The notes beneath the pieces were generated by a model, which was not told the origin of the DNA, did no database searches, and saw nothing but the letters and a program-made list of their open reading frames with translations. Below are positions 37,605-48,570 of a DNA stretch of 64,000 bases, piece after piece. Where the stretch lies: positions 2,992,660-3,056,659 of the forward strand of contig JAOWCC010000577.1 in NCBI GenBank assembly GCA_030867875.1, in the 5' to 3' direction. The position numbers were made by a program, and so were the translations under genes. The stretch comes from Actinernus sp. WN-2022. Taxonomy: Eukaryota; Cnidaria; Anthozoa; Actiniaria; Actinernidae. Numbering within the stretch: position 1 is the first letter of the stretch; every line of letters starts with the position of its first letter.

Positions 37605-39779
37605 TCAATCTCTCTTTGCCTTCTTTGGTGGCACATATACCACTTCAAAGTCTGGCAGTACAAATGTCACTGGAACATTCTTTGATGTTGACACCACCAA
37701 TGAAGTCACCTTACTTCTAGGCCTTTTCTGCTTCTTTTTGGCCTTAAGTTCAGGTTTTGAAGTCAAGCCAAAAGCTCCTGAGCCATAAGAGGCTTTGTCA
37801 GCCTTTGACTTCCGTTTAGACCTCAGTGCTTGCCTCCGCTCTCTGTATTTCTGGCTGACTTTGTATGCAGCATTGCATAAGCGTTTCGAGTCCTCCTTGC
37901 GGAGAGCTTTCATCATGTTGCTTCCTGGGTCAACTCCACAAGACTTCATTAGTACTGCTTTGCTGGCTGCACCTGTGTTAAACACACCGACAGTTTCACA
38001 GACAGCAATCAGCACTCGTCGCCTTCCACAAAAGCGGTTTTTGGGGCATTTTTGCCATAGCTGGCCATTTACGGCTTCATTCTGGTTCTGTGTCAGACCC
38101 TTTAAACAACGTCCCAACAAATCATTATTTGTAAGCCTAGTAAATGTTTTTTTAAGTTCAGTTCTGAATATTTCTGACAGACGCTTGCTATCATCATATG
38201 TGCTGGTGCTGTTTGTTTTGTCTTGCCAAAATTTGCACCAAGTATCTTTGTCCTTTGGACAGAATTTGTGCTGTTGTTCTAAAGGAATGTCACTTGCCTG
38301 GATCATATGGTGATAAATTGCCCATATGCCATTTTCCATCCCTTTGAGATCTCCTGGATTGTTCCTAATGGCTTTCCCATAGTAGTTCTGCATGGTGTCC
38401 ATTATTTTATCTGTGAGTCTCCCTTTGCCTCCTACTGACTTACCATCTGCCAATTTTTGCCCTTTGTTATCTTTCTTGAACTTTCGCAGTGCTGAACCCA
38501 TTCTTTTTTGGACATGTCCAACACATTCCTCCTTTTCTACACAATATTTATCTTTTAATGCCTCCATAACACTACAGAAGCAACTGCTATCTCCATCTCC
38601 AACAAATAAGGTATAGCGTAATCTCCTGCTTTCCACACCCCGCAAAAAAATCTCCACAGCCCCAGCTGCCTCCATTGCCTCAGATGATCCCTTGTGGTTC
38701 ACTTGGCATTCTGGTTCATGAGAGTCTCTCCACAACAGGTACTCTTCACTCTCTCTGTCGTAACTCTCATGCGTAGTGCACTCCTGGCACACAAGGGATT
38801 TTACAACATAATCTAAAATTTCCCCTGTCTCTACCGATATTACGAAAACCACTCCTATCTTTGATGAATGCCCTCTCTTCTGCCAGGTTCCATCAACTGT
38901 CACTGCTACATCGGCGATAACAGTTCCATCAGCTCTAGTATGAACTTTATCTGGGCTTTGGGCTGCAGTCACTGCTCGTAATCGGTCTCCAGCTTCACAC
39001 ATTAACTGTTCTGCATGATCAATCGAAAGCTTTTCAATTTGAATTAAATGTTTATTATAGGCATTCTTGGTTATAGGGGGTGGAAGGTCCATTGCTGAGC
39101 AGAACTTTGTAAGGCCTGCAAGGCCCCACTGGTGTGTTGCAATAACTGACCTCCGGTTCACTTCATGTGCACCCCCACCTTGTCCTCCAAGTCTTCTGCT
39201 TGTGTTCAGGGGGGTCTTGTTGCCACATTTGTCACATCTTAAAAACAGATGTTCAGATAGCCCTTCTCTTAGTGTGTTATCTTGGAATAACTGCAGTCTG
39301 CTGTCAGCCTTTCGACAGGAACTACATATTGCAGCTGCACTAATGCTATCGGATAGCAGGGTTGCATCTTGCAACTTGAAGCCACGTGCTTCACTCACTT
39401 CTGTGTGACTTTCAAGGCCCAAGTTCCTGCATTTATTTCTCGTTAAATGTCCCTCTTGTCGCTCCAAAGTTTCAAAAGAGCTATTCATTAGTTTCTCAGC
39501 GGAAACATTTCGATTGTCTGAAGCTTCAGGCTCTTTTTCCTTGCTCTCAATTTGAATCTGTGACTCTGATGCTGATTGCTTAGAGTTAGATTCAAAATGG
39601 CGGCTTCCCGTCTTCGACTTTGAGCATTCAGTTTCCACTGTTTCCTCTATCAATTCTGGCTGCTTTTTTGTGATCTCCCAAGCGTTTTTCCCCAGAAATC
39701 CTTTCCTTTTCTTTCTTCTTACACTTCTGAACTTCTTCGAAGCGTTTGAGGGTTTTTTCTCCTTTGTGTCCCAAGACAC
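37605..39779 (-). CDS. Mutator-like transposase-domain protein (724 aa, intact)
   Basis: The N-terminal ~140 residues are charged and low in complexity. A zinc-ribbon-like C-S-S-C ... C-D-K-C unit follows around residues 150-190. The catalytic core has candidate acidic residues Asp296 (T-V-D-G-T-W), Asp395/397 (G-D-G-D-S-S) and Glu568 (Q-N-E-A-V-N), a DDE-type layout. A Lys/Arg-rich tail with K-K-A-K-R ends the protein and is a likely nuclear signal. It resembles the proteins labelled Mutator-like transposase in many invertebrate genomes. The frame is free of stops although neighbours are decayed. I found no clear TIRs, so it may be a recent insertion or a gene under selection. Introns are not needed to read it. 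Confidence 0.8.
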   Translation of the reverse strand: MSWDTKEKKPSNASKKFRSVRRKKRKGFLGKNAWEITKKQPELIEETVETECSKSKTGSRHFESNSKQSASESQIQIESKEKEPEASDNRNVSAEKLMNSSFETLERQEGHLTRNKCRNLGLESHTEVSEARGFKLQDATLLSDSISAAAICSSCRKADSRLQLFQDNTLREGLSEHLFLRCDKCGNKTPLNTSRRLGGQGGGAHEVNRRSVIATHQWGLAGLTKFCSAMDLPPPITKNAYNKHLIQIEKLSIDHAEQLMCEAGDRLRAVTAAQSPDKVHTRADGTVIADVAVTVDGTWQKRGHSSKIGVVFVISVETGEILDYVVKSLVCQECTTHESYDRESEEYLLWRDSHEPECQVNHKGSSEAMEAAGAVEIFLRGVESRRLRYTLFVGDGDSSCFCSVMEALKDKYCVEKEECVGHVQKRMGSALRKFKKDNKGQKLADGKSVGGKGRLTDKIMDTMQNYYGKAIRNNPGDLKGMENGIWAIYHHMIQASDIPLEQQHKFCPKDKDTWCKFWQDKTNSTSTYDDSKRLSEIFRTELKKTFTRLTNNDLLGRCLKGLTQNQNEAVNGQLWQKCPKNRFCGRRRVLIAVCETVGVFNTGAASKAVLMKSCGVDPGSNMMKALRKEDSKRLCNAAYKVSQKYRERRQALRSKRKSKADKASYGSGAFGLTSKPELKAKKKQKRPRSKVTSLVVSTSKNVPVTFVLPDFEVVYVPPKKAKRD

Positions 39780-39888
39780 TCTAATGAAAATATATAATTC
39801 ACTTATTCAAACTCATACTGCTGTGAGGTCTGGGATACCTGTGGGAGGGTCCTCTGTGATAAACTTCAAAAATTTCAAAATAGGGCTG

Positions 39889-40076
39889 CTATTTTCATTT
39901 ATAATTAACGCGTCGAAATGACTTCGCACAGGCGGTATTTAGCTCAGTTGCCCCATGTTAGCATTAGGTCCCATGAGAATATGATTACAGGTTAAAAGAC
40001 CGGGTTTAGCTGTTATCCCTTCTCTCTAGCGCGTATTGCTGCGGTGCCTTAACGGATCTCTGTTAAGTGGATTTCT
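39889..40076 (+). repeat. A1 repeat of the YR retrotransposon
   Basis: It begins CTATTTTCATTTATAATTAA and matches A2 (47575-47756) almost base for base, including GACTTCGCACAGGCGGTATT, with small deletions near its end. Confidence 0.9.
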
Positions 40077-40094
40077 TCCTCGCCGTCGCTGAGC

Positions 40095-43000
40095 ATGGCC
40101 GAAGCTCATATAGAGAGATTTAGAGGTTATTCGTCCTGTACCGCCACCTGCAGTGGAAGAACCAGCAGCGGTAGCAGAAAACCCAAGCCCTATAGCTATG
40201 GATGCCGAAGTTACGTATACTTTACCTTTCTTTGGTTAGTTTGGTTTTCAGCAGTTATATATTTGGTTATTTCATTCCCCTACGGTCTCTAGACAAGCGA
40301 GATGTATAATATGTCAGCTTGTTTTGCGAACCATGTGTCGGTTCATAATGTTATATAGGTTTCCTTGGTGTTCCATTGGCCGTTTATAGGCTCGTTTTGA
40401 GAGCCGTGTGTCGGTTAATAAGGGTCAGTAGGTTATCATAGTGTTCCAATTTGGCATTGGCCGTGTGTCGGCTTGTTTTAGAACCGTGTATCGGTTCATA
40501 ATCTTAGGTTTTCTTAGTTTGCCATTGGCCGTATGTCGGCTCGTTTTGAGAACCGTGTGTCGGTTCATAATCTTAGATATTCTTAGTTTTTCATTGGCCG
40601 TATGTCGGCTCGTTTTGATAACCGTGTGTCGGTTCATAATCTTAGGTTTTCTTAGTTTTCCATTGGTCGTATGTCGGCTCGTTTTGAGAACCGTGTGTCG
40701 GTTCATAACCTTAGATATTCTTAGTTTTTCATTGGCCGTATGTCGGCTCGTTTTGATAACCGTGTGTCGGTTCATAATCTTAGATATTCTTAGTTTTTCA
40801 TTGGCCGTATGTCGGCTCGTTTCGATAACCGTGTGTCGGTTCATAATCTTGGGTGTTCTTAGGTTTTCATTGGCCGTATGTCGGCTCGTTTTGATAACCG
40901 TGTGTCGGGTCATAACTCTTAGGTTTTCATTGGCCGTATGTCGGCTCGTTTTGATAACCGTGTGTCGGTTCATAATCTTAGGTTTTCTTAGTTTTCCATT
41001 GGCCGTATGTCGGCTCGTTTTGATAACCGTGTGTCGGTTCATAATCTTAGGTTTTCTTAGTTTTCCATTGGTCGTATGTCGGCTCGTTTTTTGAACCGTG
41101 TGTCGGTTCATAACCTTAGATATTCTTAGATTTTCATTGGCCGTATGTCGGCTCGTTTTGATAACCGTGTGTCGGTCCGTAATCTTAAGTTTTCTTCGTT
41201 TTTCAGTAGCCATGGGTCTGCTTGTTTTGAGAACCGTGCGTTAGCTTGTTTGAGATAGTTTGTTTGAGAACAGTGTGTCTGTTTGTCTTACGAGCGTGCC
41301 GTGTCTCCTCATAGTATTAGGATTACTTCATGTTCATTAGCCGTTTTACGGCTTGTTTACGAGCGGTGTGTAACTTCATCACTATTCGGATTCCTGCATT
41401 TGTCATTTACTAGCCATTTGTTGGATTGTTTTGCGAGCGGGGTGTCACTTCATATAATTTTTAGGATTACGTCATTTTCATTTACCGTTCAGCGGCTTGT
41501 TAGGTGTCACTTCGTAGTATTCGGATTCTTTCATGTGTCATTATAGCCGTTTGGTGGCTTGTTTTGCAAACTAGGTGTCACTTCATAGTATTAGCCTAAG
41601 GTTCGTTAGGCGGCTTATTTTGCAGGCTAGGTGTCACTTCATAATATTAAAATCCTTTCATTTGTCATTAGCCGTTGGGCAGCTTGTTTTGCAAACTAGG
41701 TGTCACTTCATAGTATTAGCCTAAGGTTGCTTTTATTAGTCATTTGTCGTTAGGCGGCTTATTTTGCGAGCGGGGTGTCAAGTCACAGATTTCCTTCATT
41801 TGTTATTTTTTGCCATGCGTCGGATTGTTTTGCGAGTGGGGTGTTCATAGTATTATTTAGGATTACTGCATTTTCGTTAACCGTTCGACGGTTTGGTTTT
41901 GTGATAGCGGTGTCACGTCATACTAGTCAGTTTATTTACCATATAAGTACATAAGATTACAATACAGCTGTCTTGTCAAGATAATAAAACAAATAATAAA
42001 GATGACATGATTAATAGTGACAATAGATAAGGGAGGTGTGCAATATGTATTAGGTTAAAGGCTTAGTTGAAGGTGTATGGATGGTTGATCAGTAAAAACT
42101 CCAAGGAGCTTGTAAGCACTGTACACTAATTAATATATATATATATATATATTAATTTAATGAATTGAATCGATGTGATTGAGTTTAGGCTGAAAAGCCC
42201 TTATAATGATGTGGATTGGGTAATATAGTCATCCCGAGAGTTCCAGAAAGCTGTCCCACTGTGCTTTAGTGTAAGTTGTCTGGTTGTCGTTATTGCCTTG
42301 TTGACGTGAATTTTGTTGGCACTTCCAGTATCTCCTTGTCAAGCCTGAAATAATCTAAAAAATGTCGAGAAAGTGTTGATGAACTGTCAAAGCATTTAAA
42401 CATAGTTGCAGGATTACTTCATTTTCTATTGCCGTTTGGTGGTTTATTTTGCTAGCGAGGTGTTTCTTCATAGTTTTAGGATTAATGCATTTTCATTAAT
42501 CGCTTCTATGCTTCAGTCGTGTTTTGCGTTATCGTATTCGCTTAATTCCTTTTTTACCATTTGTCGGCTGTTTTATAGTCGCGTGTGTGTTGATGAACTG
42601 TCAAAGCATTTAAACATAGTTGCAGGATTACTTCATTTTCTATTGCCGATTGGTGGTTTATTTTGCTAGCGAGGTGTTTCTTCATAGTTTTAGGATTACT
42701 TCATTTTCATTAATCGCTTCTATTATGCTTCAGTCGTGTTTTGCGTTATCGTATTCCCTTAATGTATTTTTACCATTTGTCTGTTTTTTAGTCGCGTGTG
42801 TATTGGGGCGTTACCTTAGAATTGCCTCTTGCTCATCAACCGTTTGCCGGTTTGAATAACGACTCGTGTATTTGTTTGGCATTATTAGGATTCCTTTTTG
42901 CCTTTCTACAGTTTGTCGGTTTGTTTACGATATTTCCTGGTCTCTATTGCTGTATCTGCAACGTCGAATTTATAGGTTCAGTTCCTCCATTATATGTGAA

Positions 43001-43156
43001 CCGGGATTTCTCTGGTTAGAGAGGGACCCTCCACAAGCAGGATTCTTGGGCACGCGCCATCTCCCCTACTTTCCGGCTCGCTGATCTCGGGTGCCACCTG
43101 TGTGTTATAATTGCCGTGAAATGGGACACATCGTCAGGTTTTGTCATCGCAAATAA
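40095..43156 (+). pseudogene. Gag-like region of the YR element with terminal zinc knuckle
   Basis: An ATG at 40095 (M-A-E-A-H-I-E-R-F) directly follows A1 and could open the gag frame, but it is soon disrupted. Most of 40434-42900 is repetitive. At the far end a CCHC knuckle, C-Y-N-C-R-E-M-G-H-I-V-R-F-C, is encoded at 43103-43144 and followed by a stop at 43154-43156. The frame just upstream (42866-43084) is the same but is cut by a TGA at 43082. The region is decayed. Confidence 0.5.
40434..41210. repeat. 69-bp tandem repeat, about eleven copies
   Basis: The unit contains GGCCGTATGTCGGCTCGTTT, GATAACCGTGTGTCGGTTCA and a TAATCTTAG-type tail. Because 69 is a multiple of three, both strands stay open (about 217 codons forward, 262 reverse, a 23-residue repeat either way). 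More diverged relatives of the unit continue to about 42900. Confidence 0.85.
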
Positions 43157-44149
43157 CTCTTTAACGCCTCGATATTCTTGATCTTGGGTATTTTCCCATA
43201 AGCGGGTTTATCACATTGTAACACACTCGCACATATACATGTATTGTCCAGTCAATAGGCATTTCAACGGGGTTGTTGTGCTTTAGTTATCTACCCTGTA
43301 ATAAATTATCACTTTATATTAAGTTTGTGCGTGCTTTCGCGTTTTACTTATCTCCCTCTCCCTTGGCCACCTCGTCGAATCAGGACTGGCTTTCTAAGCA
43401 TATCCCGATACTCTGTCTTTGACGGAGTCCCTGGTTCGGCCTGGTTGGTGTCTTTCCCTTTCCATTGCACATTTTGTCTTCGCGTCTTCGCTCTTTCCCC
43501 TGCCAGTTATTTCTACCCTCCTTTATCATCCTCGCAGTGGTTCCTAGTTCGACTGTACAGCGCTGGCAGTAAGACGCGACGTTCAGTCTTCTGGTGTGAT
43601 TGGAGGGGAAAGCCACTAACTGGGCTGAACCACTCCCGTCTGTAGATATGGTTGCACTCGCCAAATTAAAGTACGGGCATCTACTGATGTCCTACCTTTC
43701 AGAGACCCCACGAATTTTATCCCAGGTATTATTCATCAGCATTTGTCAGAACGAAAGAATATTTTGAAAGTACAAGCTGACTCACGAGATTCTGCATGAC
43801 CTGGAAGGAGGCGCCGAGGTTTCGGCCGTGTTTATCGTTCCATTTAGGGGCTCTTTTCAGGAGAAATACTATAATAACCCTACTCCACCCCAGATTTGTC
43901 TCCCGAATGATACGATTTGCCGCAGCTTCAATGAATTCATCTCTCAGACTATCTTGAAGCGTGTGAAGAACGGATCCCTTGCCGTTTGGAGGAAAGTTGG
44001 AGAGGCGGCGGCGCCTCATCTGGTTATGCCTATTACAGTATAGAGTCACCTAAACCTCGCATGTGTCACGATGAGAGGTTCCTCAACCTATGGATGAAAG
44101 ATCTCCTCATCACTGATCTTCTTCGTTCTGTCCATAGAGAGTTTACAAA

Positions 44150-45222
44150 CCACCTGTGACGATAAAAGCGGTTACAACCACGTCCTTCTATCTCCATCGG
44201 GTACCACTTTCTTTGATCTCTAGTGGCATGATTGGTACTTCGTACTGATACAATAGTCTTCCATTTGGCTGGATAGCGCTTACCTTTATCATGCTATCGG
44301 TTTAGAACCTACGAGTTTTATCCGTTCCTATGGGGTCCCCTGTGCTCAGTATATCCATGATCGCCACTTCGGGAAGCTTCATATTACAAACACCCACAAG
44401 CCTTGCGACTGGCCCAATTTCGCTCTAGCAGAAGCAGCCGTAATAATAACTTGCTCTACCCTTATCGACCTAGGATACTTCATATGACTTAAGCAGTCTT
44501 CTCTGCTCCCTTCTCAAACTCCCATTTCCCTCGGATTATCATTGACCTTGCGGGAAGATAACTCCCTACACTCTTACGATGCCTGCGGCTAGATTGTATT
44601 CTAGGGTCATTCACAACTTTCTATCGAAATACTGCTAGGTGACTTAGCTGCTCTATCTATGGAACTCAGGAGAGAATTTCAACATTGGCGTTTCCTCGAC
44701 TTCTGGGAAGTGTTGCCTGCTTTGGAAGGACTGGGAAAGCGTTCTCGCTTAGAGATCTGTTCCGATGCCTCCAATTCAGAATGGGGAGGAATTATACATC
44801 TCCCCTTTCGTCCCTCAGAGACACGTACGTTTTCTCGTCTTTGGGAAATCGATCACCTAGAGCTGCCCATTATTGTTAGGGAAGCTCTGGCCTTCCAGTA
44901 CGTGTTGCAGTCAGTCGCCTGTTTGGTTCCCAATTCTAGAGTAGACTGCTTAGAGATCTGTTCCGATGCCTCCAATTCGGGGTGGGGAGGAACTCTTCAT
45001 CTCCCCTTTCGTCCACCACAGATGGTTTCAGACCCTTATCGCTTGTTGGGAGAAGCATGGATCCAAGAACGAGAGTATTAACCAAGTCCTCAAGACGATA
45101 TTTCATCTCTCCCTTCAAGCAAATTTGGTTATTCGCCTCTATTATATTCCGTCTCGAGACAACCCTGCTGATGGCCCATCTCGAACCCCTTCAGATCTAG
45201 ACTGCAAGTTAAGTCCTAGCGC
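44150..45222 (+). pseudogene. YR-element reverse transcriptase and RNase H remnants
   Basis: RT motif A-like D-D-K-S-G-Y-N-H-V starts at 44158. The catalytic box near 44350 reads Y-I-H-D instead of the expected Y-x-D-D. RNase H carries C-S-D-A-S-N-S at 44758 and again at 44957, and P-S-R-D-N-P-A-D near 45155, typical of DIRS-order RNase H. A stretch of about 63 bases is duplicated (44752-44814 and 44951-45013). There are several frameshifts and stops. Confidence 0.7.
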
Positions 45223-46002
45223 ATGACACCGTATTCAGCAAGCTTATGGACCCCACTCCCTCGATCTCATGGCCATCTCTTCTAATGTCAGCAAGATAGT
45301 TCAGGGCGGAATCTACGTTTCTTCGCTCCTCACCCATACCGAGAAGCTGCGGGAGTCAATGTCGTCGCTCAAGATATTCCACATTTTGATAATAAATACG
45401 TGTTCCCACCTTTTAGTCTCGTCGGCCCCCTGATTCACTTCCGCGCATCACAGGAATGTGATTACACCATCGTGGTTCCTGATTTATGTCCTAAAAAGTT
45501 TAGATGGCCTATCCTTCTCGCATCCAGTTCCAGCTCCTTCAAGCTGGGCTCTAAGGGCGACCGTCATGTGCTCCTGTTCCCATGTTCCCCCGTTATGGCT
45601 TTCCAGGACAGGCGCCTACAATGGGATTTGTGGGCTTTTTGGATCTCCCACTTTTAGTCTTATACGTTTTGTATGCGGACATAATTGATTAGACATTTTC
45701 TTCTTCAATATATCCTGAATTTCCTATGTATTAACCCTAATCCCAGGTATGGATCGGTAGCAGCTTGGTTTATCCATAGGATATTCATACGTATTAATCT
45801 CAGTGCTGTCTCGTATTGCAAGCGTTTAGTCTTTTCTTTGATATGCGCGGTTCATTGTTTTGTAAATGACTATCTCTTTTCAATTCATTTATACATTGGA
45901 ATGTGATTCACAATTTAAGTGTTTCCCACGCATTCTCACCTAGTTGTTGCCTTTCTTTCCTCGGCCGCCCCTTCTAGTATATCTCCTTCTCCCTTATAGT
46001 TT

Positions 46003-47327
46003 GATTATGGGATCCCCCGCCTCCTGAAGCCTGCGGTCAGATGTGCGGACTGTCTCTACGCAAATGACGTCGACTATCATTTCTGCCAAATTTGTTGCTC
46101 CCAACCGGTGCCCCCAGAACACATTACGCGTACGAAGATACCCTTGGACATAGCGAAATTGGACGAACGTCTCCAGTCTCTTGAATCAGCGAGAGCCGCA
46201 AAGCCATATGAGAAACAGAAATCAAGCCTGCAGAGACAATTGGAATCCTTTCTAGCCTCGTTTCCTTATACCAAGACAATTTATTCCGCCTCACTTTAAG
46301 ACGTCGTTAGGTTCCTTATTTGGAAAGATTCGAAGGGCAAGACTAAAGTCCATTCTCCCAGCTGCGTTAATTTCGGAACCCATTCCAAAAGGAAATGTCC
46401 TTGTCCCTCTCGGTTATCAGCGGGAACGGTGAACTCTTTAATCGGTCAACTTCGGGCTATATTTAATTCTCTGGGCAGGACAGGTGATAGCGTTGGTATC
46501 CACCCCGGCAACCCCGCCGCGCACCCTAACGTCAAGCACTATCTTTCTTTAATCTCCGAGGAACAAGCACGTGCTAAGGTTACCCCTCGTCAGGCGGTTC
46601 CCCTCTTCTTTGATAAATTTGCAAAGCTGTGTCATCACCTCAAGTCTCAGATTTTTCTACCAGGAATTTCTTCTCTCCAGCGGTTCATTTTTTGCCGTGA
46701 TCTAACTTTCTTCTGCCTTGATGTTTACTCCGGGAATCGGGCCTCGGATCTGGTCGCATTACTACTAAAGAGGTTCTTCGCCTCCCGAACGACGAAGGAC
46801 TCTTATTTCATCATACGTTTCGGCAAAAACATTGCGAGGGAACAATTCCAATATTTTCGCTATCCAGAAGTGTTCTGATATCGTTATCTGTCCTGTAGCA
46901 AACCTTACTATGTATATTAAACTAACGGATCTTCTGGGCATTTAAACCTTCGTGTTGATCTCCTCTTTAGTGCCACTGATGCAAAGGGGCCGCATCACTT
47001 CTAAACCTTTTATAGGATCCACAATCGCGAATCGTCTACGTCTTCATGTATCTACACTGAACCTAATGCAGGGGGAGACGATGCATAGCTTCAGAAGTGG
47101 GTGCTCTATCACATTATCTCTTCTGGGCACATCCGACGTGCAAGAAGCTAACCACGTTGGTTGGAGAAGTTTGGACACTGCTAGATACTACTCCCAAGGT
47201 CACGGAAGTGTCAAAACCTGCGTCAATCCTAGCGGAGAGCACTGTTGCAACAAGAGATGCTGCGGCCCCGGCGGATATTTTGGGGTCACAATTCCCGTGC
47301 CCTTAATAACTTGCAAGATTTTACATT
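46003..47327 (+). pseudogene. Tyrosine recombinase with zinc-ribbon/ALOG-like N-terminus
   Basis: N-terminal C-A-D-C ... F-C-Q-I-C-C forms a zinc-ribbon-like unit (46030-46090), followed by a helical D-E-R-L-Q-S-L-E region and, after a TAA at 46297-46299, V-R-F-L-I-W-K-D. This combination is known from ALOG-type N-termini of DIRS-like recombinases. Catalytic residues: Arg in G-N-R-A-S-D-L (46738), H-S-F-R (47084-47095), H-V-G-W (47153) and nucleophile Tyr in A-R-Y-Y-S-Q (47186-47191). A frameshift lies between 46878 and 46952. All active-site residues survive. Confidence 0.75.
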
Positions 47328-47493
47328 AGCTTTTCCTTAAGTCATTGTTTTCAATGTGCCAAGTCAGTCTAATTCGCACCCTTGTTTCTGTGGAATACCA
47401 GTGTGAAACCCTGAAATTTCTGAGTATGGGAGATAAGCTTAACCATTTCCATCGTTTTTTTGGGAAGACCTTATCTCTGTGCCCAGATGTTAG

Positions 47494-47577
47494 GCACAAA
47501 AGTATATCTTCCCATACCTCATCTCCTACTGTGCAGGTCATAGAGGCGCACCTTATATCAATGAAAATCAGTTACTA
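47494..47577 (+). repeat. B1 repeat of the YR retrotransposon
   Basis: 84 bases identical to B2 at 47817-47900 (starts GCACAAAAGTATATCTTCCC, ends ATCAGTTACTA). It runs directly into A2, sharing CTA at the joint. Confidence 0.9.
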
Positions 47578-47756
47578 TTTTCATTTATAATTAACGCGTC
47601 GAAATGACTTCGCACAGGCGGTATTTAGCTCAGTTGCCCCATGTTAGCATTAGGTCCCATGAGAATATGATTACAGGTTAAAAGACCGGGTTTAGCTGTT
47701 ATCCCTTCTCTCTAGCGCGTATTGCTGCGGTGCCAACGGATCTCTGTTAAGTGATT
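47575..47756 (+). repeat. A2 repeat of the YR retrotransposon
   Basis: Second copy of A1, lacking a few bases near its 3' end (GCCAACGG for GCCTTAACGG). It is followed by a 60-base spacer and B2. Confidence 0.9.
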
Positions 47757-47816
47757 TCTCCCCACCCACCTCCCCTCAGCGACGGTTGGCCACTTGCATC
47801 TGCACCTCTATGCCCT

Positions 47817-47900
47817 GCACAAAAGTATATCTTCCCATACCTCATCTCCTACTGTGCAGGTCATAGAGGCGCACCTTATATCAATGAAAATCAGTTACTA
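47817..47900 (+). repeat. B2 repeat, right end of the YR retrotransposon
   Basis: Exact copy of B1. LINE C coding sequence starts at the next bases. Confidence 0.9.
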
Positions 47901-48478
47901 GGCTTATTCTAAGGGCTGATTATAAAACGAGCTCCAGTCTACTCCTTGACATACTAGATTGGGATAGACTTGATGAACGGAGGGCTAAACGCAAGGCTGT
48001 CTTGATGCACAAAATCCAAAATAACTGTGCACCGACCAGTCTCACCGAATTATTCAAAACAGTTGGAAGCAGAACAGACTACAACCTGAGGGGGGCAGAT
48101 ACCAAGCTCTGCTTGCCCCTCCCCAAAACTGAGTTTGCGAAAAAGAGCATCTCCTACAATGGAGCAAAGCTCTGGAACCAGCTTCCAGCTGAATTACGCG
48201 AAACTAGGTCGTTGGTTTCTTTTAAGAACAACATTGCGACTGCCTCTCTCTTAAATTGACTTTTAGACAATTTTTTACTATATGTTACTTTACTTTTGTA
48301 TTTGTTATTGTTACTACTATTTTATATATTATTGTTTATACGAGTTTTTAAGTACATAATTAGATATATAGGAATTACTTATAATTATATACTACGGATG
48401 TATTTTTAGCCACGGATTCTATGTAAATCAGCGTTATGCTGTTAGCAATACCGTGAAATAAATTACTACTAGACCTTA
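47901..48478 (+). pseudogene. LINE C C-terminal end and 3' UTR
   Basis: Plus frame with I-L-R-A-D-Y-K-T, W-D-R-L-D-E-R-R-A-K-R-K-A-V and a terminal L-W-N-Q-L-P box, stop at 48259, then an AT-rich UTR ending near AATAAATTACTACT (48460s). It is the probable continuation of the RT at 35943-37129; roughly 100 residues between the two are missing. Confidence 0.7.
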
Positions 48479-48570
48479 CAGCCTGACACGAGCCTGAAAT
48501 GAGCCAGACAAGAAATGGGCATGACAGTCACACGAAATGGAAATTAAATAGCGTGCACCGGCACGTACGA

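Larger units (their letters stand above)
39889..47900 (+). mobile_element. Tyrosine-recombinase retrotransposon with split direct repeats
   Basis: The order is A1 (39889-~40076), coding region, B1 (47494-47577), A2 (47575-~47756), B2 (47817-47900). This A1...B1-A2-B2 layout is the known signature of Ngaro/PAT-type elements of the DIRS order. Coding pieces follow the plus strand: a gag-like region with a zinc knuckle (to 43156), RT/RNase H (about 44150-45222) and tyrosine recombinase (46003-47327). There is no target duplication, as expected. The coding parts are broken. Confidence 0.85.

Noticed and set aside
40425..41213. 262-aa minus-strand gene and 217-aa plus-strand gene
   Set aside because: Both frames are open only because the 69-bp repeat unit is divisible by three. 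Reported as repeat structure, not as genes.
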